Shown here: positions 52,474 to 64,000 of the stretch, piece after piece
How the letters are laid out: every line of letters begins with the position of its first letter
How positions within the stretch are numbered: the stretch's first letter is position 1
Assembly: GCF_000374125.1 (NCBI RefSeq)
Contig: NZ_KB893637.1
Location: 475,749-539,748 of the forward strand
Length of the DNA: 64,000 bases
Direction of reading: 5' to 3'
Source of the DNA: Niabella aurantiaca DSM 17617
Lineage (GTDB): Bacteria > Bacteroidota > Bacteroidia > Chitinophagales > Chitinophagaceae
The notes under the pieces: model-generated
What the model was told of the DNA's origin: nothing
What the model saw: the letters and a program-made list of their open reading frames with translations, nothing else
Database searches by the model: none
Made by a program: the position numbers and the translations under genes

Positions 52474-53802
52474 ATGAGTGCGATTCCGGGAATAGCGGTT
52501 TTTGATATCGGGAAAACGAATAAAAAATTCTTCTTTTTTAACGAGGACTATGAAATTGTTGAAGAAGAGGTACAGAACTTTTATGAAACAAGGGATGAAG
52601 ATGGTTTTCCCTGCGATGATATTGGCCTCATCGGCGATTGGGTAAAAAAGAAATTGTCGGAGAAGCTGGCAGACCCGGCGCTTCAGGTACGGGCGGTTAA
52701 TTTTTCTACCTATGGGGCAAGCTTTGTACACGTGGATGCAGCGGGCATACCGGTGGCTCCCCTGTATAATTATTTAAAGCCGTTTCCCGAAGACCTGGGC
52801 GATCTTTTTTATTACCGTTACGGCGGAAGGGAACAGTTTGCAACCGAAACGGCTTCTCCCATCCTGGGAAATCTGAATTCTGGGTTGCAGCTGTATCGGA
52901 TTAAAGAGCAACAGCCTCATTTATTTGGACAAATAAAAACCTCCCTGCACCTGCCCCAGTACCTGGGCTTTCTTACACACGGGAAACTGTTTTCAGACAT
53001 CACCAGCATCGGTTGCCACACTGCTTTGTGGGATTTTGGCAAGAATGATTATCACCACTGGGTGGCGGAAGAAGGGATCGGTAGCAAGCTGGCCCCTTTG
53101 TTCTCCTCCGATGCGGCCGTTGATGCAGTCATTGACGGGCAACCTGTAAAATGCGGGGTAGGTCTGCACGATAGTTCTGCTGCTTTCATCCCGTACATGG
53201 ATCTGATAAAGGAACCCTTTGTGTTGCTGTCTACCGGCACCTGGAGCATTTCAATGAACCCATTTAATAAAGCGCCGTTAACAACAAAAGAGCTGCAGCA
53301 GGATTGCCTGTCGTATCTTACCTATAAGGGGATGCCGTTAAAATCCTCCCGGCTTTTTGCCGGCAATGAGCACGAGGAGGAGGTAAAAAAACTTGCTGCG
53401 TTCTATCATTTAAACCCGAAATATTTCCACGATATCCGTTTTGAGCGGACCCTGTCCGGGCAGCCGGATGCCGGCCCGGCGCGGGAGCATTTTACGTTTG
53501 CAGGCGAGGATACCGTAGAGCAAGCCTATCATGCTCTGATCCGGCACCTGGTAAAAAAGCAAAGACAGTCTACCGAACTGGTGCTGAAGGGTACGGGTGT
53601 ACAACAATTATATGTGGATGGCGGCTTTGCCCGTAATGAGATCTTTATGAACCTGCTGGCAGAAGCCTTTCCGCAGATGGAAGTGTACGCGGCATCCGTG
53701 TCGCAGGCAACCGCAACAGGCGCCGCACTGGCCATTCATGAGGCGTGGAATACAAAAGGGAGTGCCGGGCAGCTGCTGCAGGTAAAACGTTATGAGGGCT
53801 GA
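52474..53802 (+). CDS. FGGY-family sugar kinase (rhamnulokinase-like)
   Basis: 442 residues. FGGY kinases phosphorylate sugars in the cytosol; context says L-rhamnulose. First ATPase-fold half with AVFDIGKTNKKFFFF and FSTYGASFVHVD; second half with GTWSISMNPF and KGTGVQQLYVDGGFARNEIFMNLLAEAF. Shorter than classical RhaB (about 480), a known Bacteroidota variant. It lacks an adjacent AraC-type regulator. Substrate is inference from neighbours. Confidence 0.88.
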   Translation: MSAIPGIAVFDIGKTNKKFFFFNEDYEIVEEEVQNFYETRDEDGFPCDDIGLIGDWVKKKLSEKLADPALQVRAVNFSTYGASFVHVDAAGIPVAPLYNYLKPFPEDLGDLFYYRYGGREQFATETASPILGNLNSGLQLYRIKEQQPHLFGQIKTSLHLPQYLGFLTHGKLFSDITSIGCHTALWDFGKNDYHHWVAEEGIGSKLAPLFSSDAAVDAVIDGQPVKCGVGLHDSSAAFIPYMDLIKEPFVLLSTGTWSISMNPFNKAPLTTKELQQDCLSYLTYKGMPLKSSRLFAGNEHEEEVKKLAAFYHLNPKYFHDIRFERTLSGQPDAGPAREHFTFAGEDTVEQAYHALIRHLVKKQRQSTELVLKGTGVQQLYVDGGFARNEIFMNLLAEAFPQMEVYAASVSQATATGAALAIHEAWNTKGSAGQLLQVKRYEG

Positions 53803-54205
53803 TCGTTTTTGATGGTCTTTCCTTTTTCTGCCCGACAGGCATCCACACTACCGGGAGCCCAGCTTCTCCATTGTCCTGCCGTCCTGAAAATGCAGGATGG
53901 TTTCGGCATCTGCAAGAGATCGGACCCTCAAAGGTCCTCCCGGGCGGAAGTCCGGAACGATCATCAACTGAAAAGCGGCGAACCAAAGGTTAGCCGGGAA
54001 TCCGGAAACAGGGAAGGGCATGATCCATCAATCGATAAGACCCGCCGCCGCACCATCTTACCGGCCAAAAAAAGAGTCTTTAGTTACCCAAGATGAAGGA
54101 ACAATAATTGATAGAGACCGGGTTGATATTTTGATACCGGCTTGTAAAGAGAACCTTTTTTGGGCTTGTACAGGTATGGGCCCGCAGGCAGCAACAATCA
54201 CCTGT
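53803..54205. other. 403-bp intergenic region with hairpins
   Basis: No convincing ORF. Several short stems (GACCCTCAAAGGTC at 53933-53946, CCGGGCGGAAGTCCGG at 53942-53957) suggest a structured RNA or gene remnant. I recognise no riboswitch class. Confidence 0.4.
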
Positions 54206-54703
54206 CTAATGCGGCAGCTTTTCCCGGACCCTTCCGTATACCCAGGTGCCCGCAATGGCGCTGAGCAAGGTAATGACGATCACCGTGGCTCCGGTACCGA
54301 TCTGCGCAAACAACGGACCAGGGCAGGCGCCGGTAAGGGCCCAGCCAAGGCCAAAGATCAGGCCGCCCCAAATCTGCCCCTTGCTGAACTGCTTCGGCTG
54401 CACTTCGATCTTTTGACCATCGATGGTTTTGATATTGAATTTTTTGATCAGCCACAGCGAAAGGATACCAACCACCACGGCACTGCCGATCACTCCATAC
54501 ATATGAAAGGATTGCAGGCGGAACATTTCCAGTATGCGGAACCAGCTGATGACTTCTGCTTTCGTGAAAACGATTCCGAAAATCACCCCTGCAAAAAGGA
54601 ACCGGACGGGAAAGCGCTCTTTTGTACCGGCATCGGCAACGGAGGCCTCCGGAAATTCGTCCTGTACGGGTTTGGGCAGCGGCATTTTATCTTCTTTGAT
54701 CAT
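54206..54703 (-). CDS. YeeE/YedE-type membrane protein (DUF6691), sulfur-compound transporter half
   Basis: 165 residues from the ATG at 54703; upstream frame is noncoding. Membrane segments FLFAGVIFGIVFTKAEV, YGVIGSAVVVGILSLWLI, IWGGLIFGLGWALTGACPGPLFAQIG (with conserved Cys-Pro) and VIVITLLSAIAGTWVYG. It pairs with the gene upstream on the same strand; together they resemble the two halves of YeeE/YedE (thiosulfate-type import). Confidence 0.85.
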   Translation of the reverse strand: MIKEDKMPLPKPVQDEFPEASVADAGTKERFPVRFLFAGVIFGIVFTKAEVISWFRILEMFRLQSFHMYGVIGSAVVVGILSLWLIKKFNIKTIDGQKIEVQPKQFSKGQIWGGLIFGLGWALTGACPGPLFAQIGTGATVIVITLLSAIAGTWVYGRVREKLPH

Positions 54704-54725
54704 TTTTGAGCGTTGTATAATAAGA

Positions 54726-55289
54726 TTAAAGGGACAGTATCCAGGGGAGTAGAAGATTGGCCGCCAGGAAGCCGCCGGCCATAAAACAAATGGTGGCCAC
54801 CAGTGAAGGCCACTGGAGGTTGGAAAGGCCCATGATGGAATGGCCGCTCGTGCATCCGCCTGCATAGCGGGTGCCAAAGCCGACAAGGAACCCGCCCAGG
54901 ATCATCAGCAGGGCGCCCCGGGGTGTTAGGAGGGACCTCCAGCTAAAAAGATCGGCCGGCACCAGGTTGCTGTGATCTGTAATGCCATTCTTTGCGAGAT
55001 CCGCCGCTAATTGCGGCGCGATCTTTACCGGCCCGGGATCTGTAAGGAACTGAGCGGCGATCATGCCTCCGAAAAAAATCCCAAGCACAAAAAGCAAATT
55101 CCAGATTTCCTTCTTCCAATTGTACCGGAAAAAGGGAATGCCGGAGGGCATACAGGCGGCACAGATATGCCGGAGGGAGGAGCTGATCCCAAAAGGTTTA
55201 TTGCCCAGTAATAAGAGCGCCGGTACGATCAGCCCGATAAGCGGTCCCGCCACATACCAGGGCCAGGGTTGTTTGATCCATTCGAACAT
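54726..55289 (-). CDS. YeeE/YedE family membrane protein
   Basis: 187 residues. Several helices ([79 protein letters not shown]). The [12 protein letters not shown] motif carries the conserved Cys of this thiosulfate/sulfur transport family. Starts the two-gene operon with the DUF6691 protein (22 bp between). Often beside rhodanese or sulfur carrier genes, but not here. Confidence 0.88.
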   Translation of the reverse strand: MFEWIKQPWPWYVAGPLIGLIVPALLLLGNKPFGISSSLRHICAACMPSGIPFFRYNWKKEIWNLLFVLGIFFGGMIAAQFLTDPGPVKIAPQLAADLAKNGITDHSNLVPADLFSWRSLLTPRGALLMILGGFLVGFGTRYAGGCTSGHSIMGLSNLQWPSLVATICFMAGGFLAANLLLPWILSL

Positions 55290-55461
55290 CTGGAAAAGCT
55301 GTTTAGGAATGCTAAGCTATTAAATATTTTTTAATCCGTCGCCCGGAGGCGGGCAGCGGGCAGTGCCATTTGAGGATTTGAAAATGTGGAAATGTGGAAA
55401 TGGGATACTACGCCTAAAACCGGATCTGGCTCAAGCAGCATAGCGTTTAACCTCTGACTGT
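55290..55461. repeat. word-like low-complexity spacer
   Basis: TTTGAGGATTTGAAAATGTGGAAATGTGGAAATGGG near 55371-55406, the reverse complement type of words at 16590 and 13165. No gene. Confidence 0.5.
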
Positions 55462-55819
55462 CTGAGAAACTGTTTAAAAACGATCCGGGAGCATCCGTAT
55501 AACCATTAAAAGGTACCAGCTGTTTATCGCCGCTACTTGGGGCTTTGCCGTAGCCGCCATCTGTAAAAAGCGGGGTTCAACGATCATTTTAGCAAAAGAG
55601 GCATGACCTCGAAAGATCCGGCAAGAACGGGTTTCAACCCGTTTATAAGTCCAAAAGAACAACAGAGAGCCATAGGCCCGGGGCATAATGATCCGTGCCG
55701 ATGGCACTTATGAAATTACAGCTTCGTCAAAGCCGTGCTAAAGCGCGGCTTTGACGACAACGACGCGCCGGATGGCGCTTATAAGGGGACCAAAATTTTA
55801 TCTTTAAACAGCTTCTGAG
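55462..55819 (-). repeat. MITE-like hairpin-rich repeat, copy B (358 bp)
   Basis: Ends CTGAGAAACTGTTTAAAAAC and, reversed, CTCAGAAGCTGTTTAAAGA. Internal blocks match copy A (16186-16474) in inverted orientation. It carries about 69 bp more, including a 12-bp perfect hairpin TCGTCAAAGCCG/CGGCTTTGACGA (55724-55757) and a GCGCCGGATGGCGC palindrome. The ORF at 55474-55707 is the same pseudo-coding frame as in copy A. Confidence 0.8.
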
Positions 55820-55930
55820 ATCGAATGTTCATCGTCTATTGATAATGTTAACCGGATGTTTATTAAATTCGATGAAAAACGACCGGCGCAGAAGCACAAC
55901 AGTTGTAACTGCCCCTGAAAAGTACACAGG

Positions 55931-56467
55931 ATGGAACAGCGAAAGAATATTTTAGTGATCATTGGCAGCGCCAGCGCCGGATCCAGCAGCGAAAAGCTGG
56001 CGCACTATTTTGCAGTGCAAACAGCAGCTGTTTTTGCTGTTAGCCTGTATAATGAATTAAAGTTGTTACCGCATTTTGACCCCGGGCGCTCTGTTACGGA
56101 TCCGCCGGAGGCGGTTATGACCCTGCGGAAAAAAATAGAACAGGCTCATGGCGTATTGATCTGTACACCCGAATATGTTTTCAGCATTCCGAGTGGATTA
56201 AAGAACGCCATTGAGTGGTGTGTGGCCGTTACCGTTTTTTCGGAAAAACCGGTGGGGATCATTACGGCGTCGGCCAGTGGTGTAAAAGGGCATGAGGAAT
56301 TAAAAATGATCCTGCAAACAGTGGGGGCATCATTCACAGAAGCCACCACATTATTGATCCAGGGAGTGAAGGGGAAGATCGGTCCGCAGGGCCAGATCAC
56401 CGATGCTGAAACGGAGCAGGCTTTTATACAATTCACCGACGCGTTTAAAGCGCTTACGGGAGGCTGA
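55931..56467 (+). CDS. NADPH-dependent FMN reductase family protein
   Basis: 178 residues. Flavodoxin-like reductase: LVIIGSASAGSSSEKLA phosphate loop, LICTPEYVFSIPSGLKNAIEWC (the P-E-Y..IPG-like flavin-binding loop), then IITASASGVKGHEELKM. Cytosolic reductase of FMN or quinones/azo compounds. No specific substrate predicted. Stands alone after the repeat copy B. Confidence 0.9.
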   Translation: MEQRKNILVIIGSASAGSSSEKLAHYFAVQTAAVFAVSLYNELKLLPHFDPGRSVTDPPEAVMTLRKKIEQAHGVLICTPEYVFSIPSGLKNAIEWCVAVTVFSEKPVGIITASASGVKGHEELKMILQTVGASFTEATTLLIQGVKGKIGPQGQITDAETEQAFIQFTDAFKALTGG

Positions 56468-56555
56468 ATCATCCGGTAATTCAGGATCCCTTGTAAAAGA
56501 AAGCGGCTCCCGGCCGTTAATGGTTCCGGCTGATGCGGCATCAGTATTTATATAA

Positions 56556-56828
56556 TCGGTTCATATTTACAATGAAAACAAAGGGATCGTTTTAGCTATA
56601 GAAACCGGGCGGCTGCTTCGATACAACCAGATCAGTTCATTATCGGAACTTGAAGAAGCAGAGCACAATTATTCCGTATTTGAATTTATATTAACGCCTC
56701 TGGAAACGCAGACCCGGTTGACCCTTACAATAACGGGGTTCCCTACCGATACGATCTACAAACACCTGGCCTTTTACTGGAATGCGACCTTATACAAAAT
56801 AAAGCGGGTGGTTGAAAACGGAGCCTAA
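56556..56828 (+). pseudogene. 5'-truncated SRPBCC (AHSA1-like) protein remnant
   Basis: Open for 90 codons with no ATG/GTG start near the beginning, too short for the fold (usually 130-170 residues). The C-terminal half is typical of the family: VFEFILTPLETQTRLTLTI, then FPTDTIYKHLAFYWNATLYKIK. The N-terminal strands and helix are missing. Reads as a decayed gene. Confidence 0.65.
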
Positions 56829-56854
56829 GTCCACTTCGTGATCTTTAAGGAGCG

Positions 56855-57280
56855 CTATTTTGCCAGCAGCCGTTGCAGGAACCCGGTTCCCCGTATCCGG
56901 CTGTTTTGGAAAGAAGCAATTTTCCAGTCGCCGTTCTGCTGACGGATGAATACCGTGGTGTTGATCGAGCGCCTGCTTTTGGGTAGTTGTTTTTGCCAGC
57001 GGAATTTTATCCCGCCGGTAGCAATGACAACGGCGGTGCCGGGTCCCCGGAATTTGATTTGCACGGAGGCGGTCTCTAATGTGGCTCCCCGGAATATTTT
57101 TAACCCGGACAATTGCAGGTGTGTGTGAAAGTTTTCCTCGATGCCTTTGAGGTGCTTCCCGTTGAAAGTGATATAATCACAGTCTTCCATAAAGAGCTCC
57201 TCAAACAATGCGCGGGGCGGGTTTTGAAACATGGCGCCCATTTTTTCCATCTTTGCGTTGATGATCTGTTCGTCGGTCAT
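56855..57280 (-). CDS. NTF2-like protein (SgcJ/EcaC, DUF4440 type)
   Basis: 141 residues. Cone-shaped NTF2-like fold: MEDCDYITFNGKHLKGIEE, LETASVQIKFRGPGTAVVIATGGIKFRW, TTVFIRQQNGDWKIASFQNSR. Ligand or function not known. ATG at 57280. Monocistronic, convergent with the SRPBCC remnant. Confidence 0.8.
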   Translation of the reverse strand: MTDEQIINAKMEKMGAMFQNPPRALFEELFMEDCDYITFNGKHLKGIEENFHTHLQLSGLKIFRGATLETASVQIKFRGPGTAVVIATGGIKFRWQKQLPKSRRSINTTVFIRQQNGDWKIASFQNSRIRGTGFLQRLLAK

Positions 57281-57514
57281 ATTTTTTATACAAACCTATG
57301 CAGCGCTTCAGAAGGGGAGAAGCTGTTTCCGATAAGTGAACGGTGAATACGGCCGGCGGGCAACATCGGCCGGTGAACGTACTTTTTCCCGGAGCATTTC
57401 CGGTCGGAGAGGCATTGATCCGGTAATATGGGGGCGGTGTATTTCCGTTGTTGGTGTTGAGGCTTCTTTTGGTGGCCCGGGGGCCGGCAGGGGGAATGCA
57501 AAAGGGAGTGCCTG
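57281..57514. other. intergenic, nothing seen
   Basis: No ORF of merit, promoter or repeat is recognised. Confidence 0.4.
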
Positions 57515-58123
57515 TCAGAAAGCAGGGGTGCTGCGGCTGTGGTACCAGTTTACCGCTTTGGATTCTTCTGTTTTCAGAAAAGCACCTTTTGCTTTATTGT
57601 ACGCATTGCCATCTTCCCATTCGCGGGTGCTCAGCTTTTCCTTTAACCGCTGGTAGTCGGTCTTTACCTGCAGGTGCGCGCGGAGGTAATCCCTGAAGGC
57701 AATATGTCTGGTCCAGTGTTTGGAAGAAAGCGGCAATACATGAATATGCGCCTGCCGGTAGGTTGGGGCTGTCAGCGCCGGCGGAATAAGGTCTTCCTTC
57801 CTGATGTGCAGCGGAAGCGATAAACTTTGCGGGCTTACGCTCAGCTTTACAAAAAAGCGGCGATAGGGCATCTCCATATTGTATTTTTCATAATAGATGT
57901 ATCCGGCACGCATCATCGGCTGTGGGATCCAGTCAAGATCTTTCTCTGTTTTTATACCGGCCAGTATATCGATTATGGGTTTTGCTGCCAATCCTGTTAC
58001 TGATGTACTGCCGATATGCTCGATCACCGGACCGGCCGGTTTCAGCAGGGGCAGGAGTTCTTTTTTGAAGGCTTCAAATTGTTTACTCCACTCCGGGTTG
58101 TACGGTTCAATGGTAACCTTCAT
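57515..58123 (-). CDS. GrpB family protein (UPF0157, nucleotidyltransferase fold)
   Basis: 202 residues from the ATG at 58123 (seven codons after the first ATG), which begins the conserved MKVTIEPYNPEWSKQFEAFK. Signatures VIEHIGSTSVTGLAAKPIIDI (GSTxVxGLxAKPIID) and RDYLRAHLQVKTDYQRLKEKL. Role uncertain; some members modify antibiotics or coenzymes. Ends before the rRNA operon, on the opposite strand. Confidence 0.92.
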   Translation of the reverse strand: MKVTIEPYNPEWSKQFEAFKKELLPLLKPAGPVIEHIGSTSVTGLAAKPIIDILAGIKTEKDLDWIPQPMMRAGYIYYEKYNMEMPYRRFFVKLSVSPQSLSLPLHIRKEDLIPPALTAPTYRQAHIHVLPLSSKHWTRHIAFRDYLRAHLQVKTDYQRLKEKLSTREWEDGNAYNKAKGAFLKTEESKAVNWYHSRSTPAF

Positions 58124-58221
58124 GTCATTCTTGTGTATCACCAAAGGTAGCCGTTCTTTAAAGAAGGTACCGCATTGGACGGTTGCTTAAGGGGCATGTT
58201 TAAAAAAATGCAGAAATAAAT

Positions 58222-58251
58222 TTGTTGATATCAAAATAGTCATTATCTTTG
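58222..58251 (+). promoter_or_regulatory. rRNA promoter P1
   Basis: TTG (58222-58224), 19 bp, TATCTTTG (58244-58251), perfect Bacteroidota promoter. Confidence 0.85.
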
Positions 58252-58347
58252 CAATCCCAAATCAAACGGTAGGTTAAAATATACCAGCAAGTTCTTCAAA
58301 TACAGATAGTTAGGATAAAAGAAATAAAAAAGTAATTAAAAATTATT

Positions 58348-58377
58348 TTGGTGGTTTCACAGAAGTTTTTATCTTTG
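58348..58377 (+). promoter_or_regulatory. rRNA promoter P2
   Basis: TTG (58348-58350), 19 bp, TATCTTTG (58370-58377). Same -7 as P1, ~126 bp downstream. Confidence 0.85.
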
Positions 58378-58460
58378 CAACCCCGAAACGGAGGGTATGA
58401 GGAGGATGGGGTTGATGCGGGGATGGAGTTCTTTTAGGAGGTACAGCGTAGAGGCGCGCA

Positions 58461-58477
58461 GCTGGTTCAAATCCGGC
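58461..58477 (+). other. tRNA T-arm-like fragment in rRNA leader
   Basis: GCTGG-TTCAAAT-CCGGC folds as a T arm, but no acceptor stem or anticodon arm fits around it. May be a tRNA remnant. Confidence 0.4.
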
Positions 58478-58533
58478 GGTATTTACAAGGTCACGGAAGT
58501 CATTCTTTAGGGGGTGATGGAAGTGGTAAGATC

Positions 58534-58557
58534 TTTGAAAGTTTGGAAGCAATAGCA
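58534..58557 (+). other. pre-16S processing stem, 5' half
   Basis: TTTGAAAG..GGAAGCAATAGCA is complementary to 60249-60273 downstream of 16S, with a few mismatches; a candidate RNase III site flanking pre-16S. Confidence 0.5.
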
Positions 58558-58677
58558 CAATTCAGTCACATTCAATTGTGACAACGAAAGGTAAGTCAAA
58601 AAGCAAATAACATTTAGATTTTTGACACGTTAATTTTTCTCTTGAGAATTTTTAATAGTCAGTAGTCAAACTCATTT

Positions 58678-60205
<1,528 letters not shown>

Positions 60206-60248
60206 AGAGCTATGTACGGGTTGAATATTTTCAACCCCAGATTTACCG

Positions 60249-60273
60249 TGCTGTTGTTTCCTATTCTTTCAAA
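60249..60273 (+). other. pre-16S processing stem, 3' half
   Basis: TGCTGTTGTTTCC...CTTTCAAA pairs with 58534-58557. Confidence 0.5.
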
Positions 60274-60361
60274 TTTATTTAGCGTTCTTTTAAATAAAAG
60301 ACAAGCCCGAGGGTTAACGGAGGCAATCATCTCGAGGCCCCTTTAGGGGTTTGGGGTATAG

Positions 60362-60436
60362 AGATCCGTAGCTCAGCCTGGTTAGAGCACTACACTGATA
60401 ATGTAGGGGTCACCAGTTCAAATCTGGTCGGGTCTA
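60362..60436 (+). tRNA. tRNA-Ile (GAT)
   Basis: Acceptor AGATCCG/CGGGTCT, anticodon arm CTACA-CTGATAA-TGTAG, T arm ACCAG-TTCAAAT-CTGGT, no encoded CCA. Usual place in the 16S-23S spacer. Confidence 0.97.
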
Positions 60437-60468
60437 CTTTACAAGCTGATAGCTATCAGCCTTTAGAT

Positions 60469-60542
60469 GGGGGGTTAGCTCAGTTGGCTAGAGCATCTGC
60501 CTTGCACGCAGAGGGTCATCGGTTCGACTCCGATATCCTCCA
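60469..60542 (+). tRNA. tRNA-Ala (TGC)
   Basis: Acceptor GGGGGGT/ATCCTCC, anticodon loop CTTGCAC, T arm ATCGG-TTCGACT-CCGAT, no encoded CCA. Confidence 0.97.
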
Positions 60543-60602
60543 CAAGTCAAATTTGAGGATGAATAATTTGAGGATTTGAAAAAAAAGAGTTCTTTTAAGA
60601 TG

Positions 60603-60647
60603 AGATAAAGCCTGAGAGGCTCCGATGGTTCGAAACCATTTTATCTG
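60603..60647 (+). ncRNA. mini tRNA-like structure without anticodon arm
   Basis: Acceptor-like stem AGATAAA/TTTATCT, hairpin GCCT-GAG-AGGC, and a T arm ATGG-TTCGAAA-CCAT. The anticodon and most of the D arm are missing. Lies between tRNA-Ala and 23S. It may be a deleted tRNA or a processing signal. Structure judged by eye. Confidence 0.5.
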
Positions 60648-60722
60648 CAAAAGTCGAATGAGGTTTGAGGTATATGATTTAGGTTGTGTAGTTTCAGATT
60701 TTCATGAAGACCAAGTTCTTTG

Positions 60723-60737
60723 ACATATTGGAAAAAA
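60723..60737 (+). other. pre-23S processing stem, 5' half
   Basis: ACATATTGGAAAAAA is fully complementary to 63742-63756; the pair extends by CTGT/ACAG after a small bulge. Classic RNase III stem. Confidence 0.75.
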
Positions 60738-60918
60738 ATAAACTGTTAGGAGAGTACCTAACAGCCCGACGCGAGTCGGGTTCGATCACAATTTTTGAAA
60801 CATCACACTATAATTATTATGGTTGGTCTGAAGAAATGTGGTCGGGTAACAATCTACAATTAAACTAAAAAATAAGTCCAAGCGGGAGCTTGGCCTCATT
60901 AAAGAAGTTTACGAACTT

Positions 60919-63716
<2,798 letters not shown>

Positions 63717-63741
63717 TTTTTTATTAGATCTCTTCTGACAG

Positions 63742-63756
63742 TTTTTTCCAATATGT
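63742..63756 (+). other. pre-23S processing stem, 3' half
   Basis: TTTTTTCCAATATGT, complement of 60723-60737. Confidence 0.75.
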
Positions 63757-63800
63757 TAATCTTATTAGATGTTAGATATTAGACGATAGATGTTAGACAT
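63757..63800. repeat. TTAGATRTTAGA word repeat in 23S-5S spacer
   Basis: TTAGATGTTAGATATTAGACGATAGATGTTAGAC: four variants of a 9-10 bp word, same family as 52370-52473. Confidence 0.65.
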
Positions 63801-63846
63801 TTTAGTGCTGCATTTTTAGTTTAGTGTTTTACATTTTTAATTTTTT

Positions 63847-63955
63847 ATGGTGGTTATACCAAGGGTGTTCACCTCTTCCCATACCGAACAGAGAAGTTAA
63901 GCCCCTTATGGCCGATGGTACTGCACCACAATGCGGGAGAGTAGGTAGCTGCCAT
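63847..63955 (+). rRNA. rrf: 5S ribosomal RNA
   Basis: About 109 nt. ATGGTGGTTATACC... start, CCCATACCGAACAGAGAAGTTAAGC loop, and GGAGAGTAGGTAGCTGCCAT end, pairing with the start. Confidence 0.95.
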
Positions 63956-63963
63956 TCTTATTG

Positions 63964-63993
63964 AACCCTTCAGTTTTACTGGAGGGTTTTTTT
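63964..63993 (+). terminator. rRNA operon terminator
   Basis: Stem AACCCTTCAG/CTGGAGGGTT (one G-T) followed by a T run. Confidence 0.85.
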
Positions 63994-64000
63994 ATGCCTG

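Noticed and set aside
58343..58558. Minus-strand ORF with GFEPAARLYA
   Set aside because: This is the usual false translation of a T-arm-like sequence in the rRNA leader.

Overview
The window reads as chromosomal DNA of a Bacteroidota bacterium, most likely family Chitinophagaceae (something close to Niabella is my guess; 16S placement by search would settle it). Reasons: Bacteroidota-type promoters (TTG, 19 bp, TAnnTTTG) in front of rpsO, rRNA and blaI; almost no Shine-Dalgarno sequences; a SusC/SusD pair; an rRNA operon in the order 16S, tRNA-Ile, tRNA-Ala, 23S, 5S with the Bacteroidota-type 16S tail; and many periplasmic glycan and protein hydrolases.

Layout. 1-1390: 3' part of a GH89 alpha-N-acetylglucosaminidase. 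1630-14750, minus strand: RND efflux operon (adaptor, pump, TolC-like), a PNGase F-type enzyme, an M19 dipeptidase, a TonB-dependent-receptor-like barrel and an acyl-CoA mutase large subunit. 14933-22222, plus strand: acyl-CoA dehydrogenase, M60-like metallopeptidase, GH27 alpha-galactosidase, YggS, an EEP-type lipoprotein and DoxX. 22016-24640, minus strand: a YkuK-like protein and a compact, foreign-looking island of tRNA/tRNA-like genes, very small ORFs and two intrinsic terminators. 24807-25996: GNAT and MiaE. 26142-32499: a tightly coupled cluster of PqqD-like (RRE) protein, HprK-related kinase, double-domain glycosyltransferase, second glycosyltransferase, ABC exporter and nucleotidyltransferase, like a lasso-peptide accessory set without a visible cyclase or leader protease. 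32730-37302: SusD/SusC. 38214-40992: rpsO-pnp. 41211-45746: thioesterase, malate:quinone oxidoreductase and a BlaI/BlaR1-like pair with visible operators. 46484-47209: PorT-like barrel. 47594-53802: L-rhamnose uptake and catabolism. 54206-58123: YeeE/YedE pair, FMN reductase, SRPBCC pseudogene, NTF2-like protein, GrpB. 58222-63993: rRNA operon with two tandem promoters, processing stems and a terminator.

How it works together. Several secreted enzymes (GH89, PNGase F-like, M60-like, GH27) and the rhamnose pathway suggest a life on complex glycans and glycoproteins, although they are scattered rather than in one polysaccharide utilisation locus. The rhamnose genes encode a complete non-classical route: symporter, isomerase, kinase, and an aldolase fused to a lactaldehyde-type dehydrogenase.

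The parts most worth following are (1) the RRE-kinase-glycosyltransferase-ABC-nucleotidyltransferase cluster, whose PqqD protein carries a precursor-like C-terminal tail; (2) the tRNA/small-ORF island at 23.1-24.1 kb; (3) a ~290-360 bp hairpin-rich repeat with terminal inverted repeats, present twice plus one fragment; (4) a family of short repeated word-like intergenic tracts; and (5) a tRNA-like structure lacking an anticodon arm in the 16S-23S spacer.
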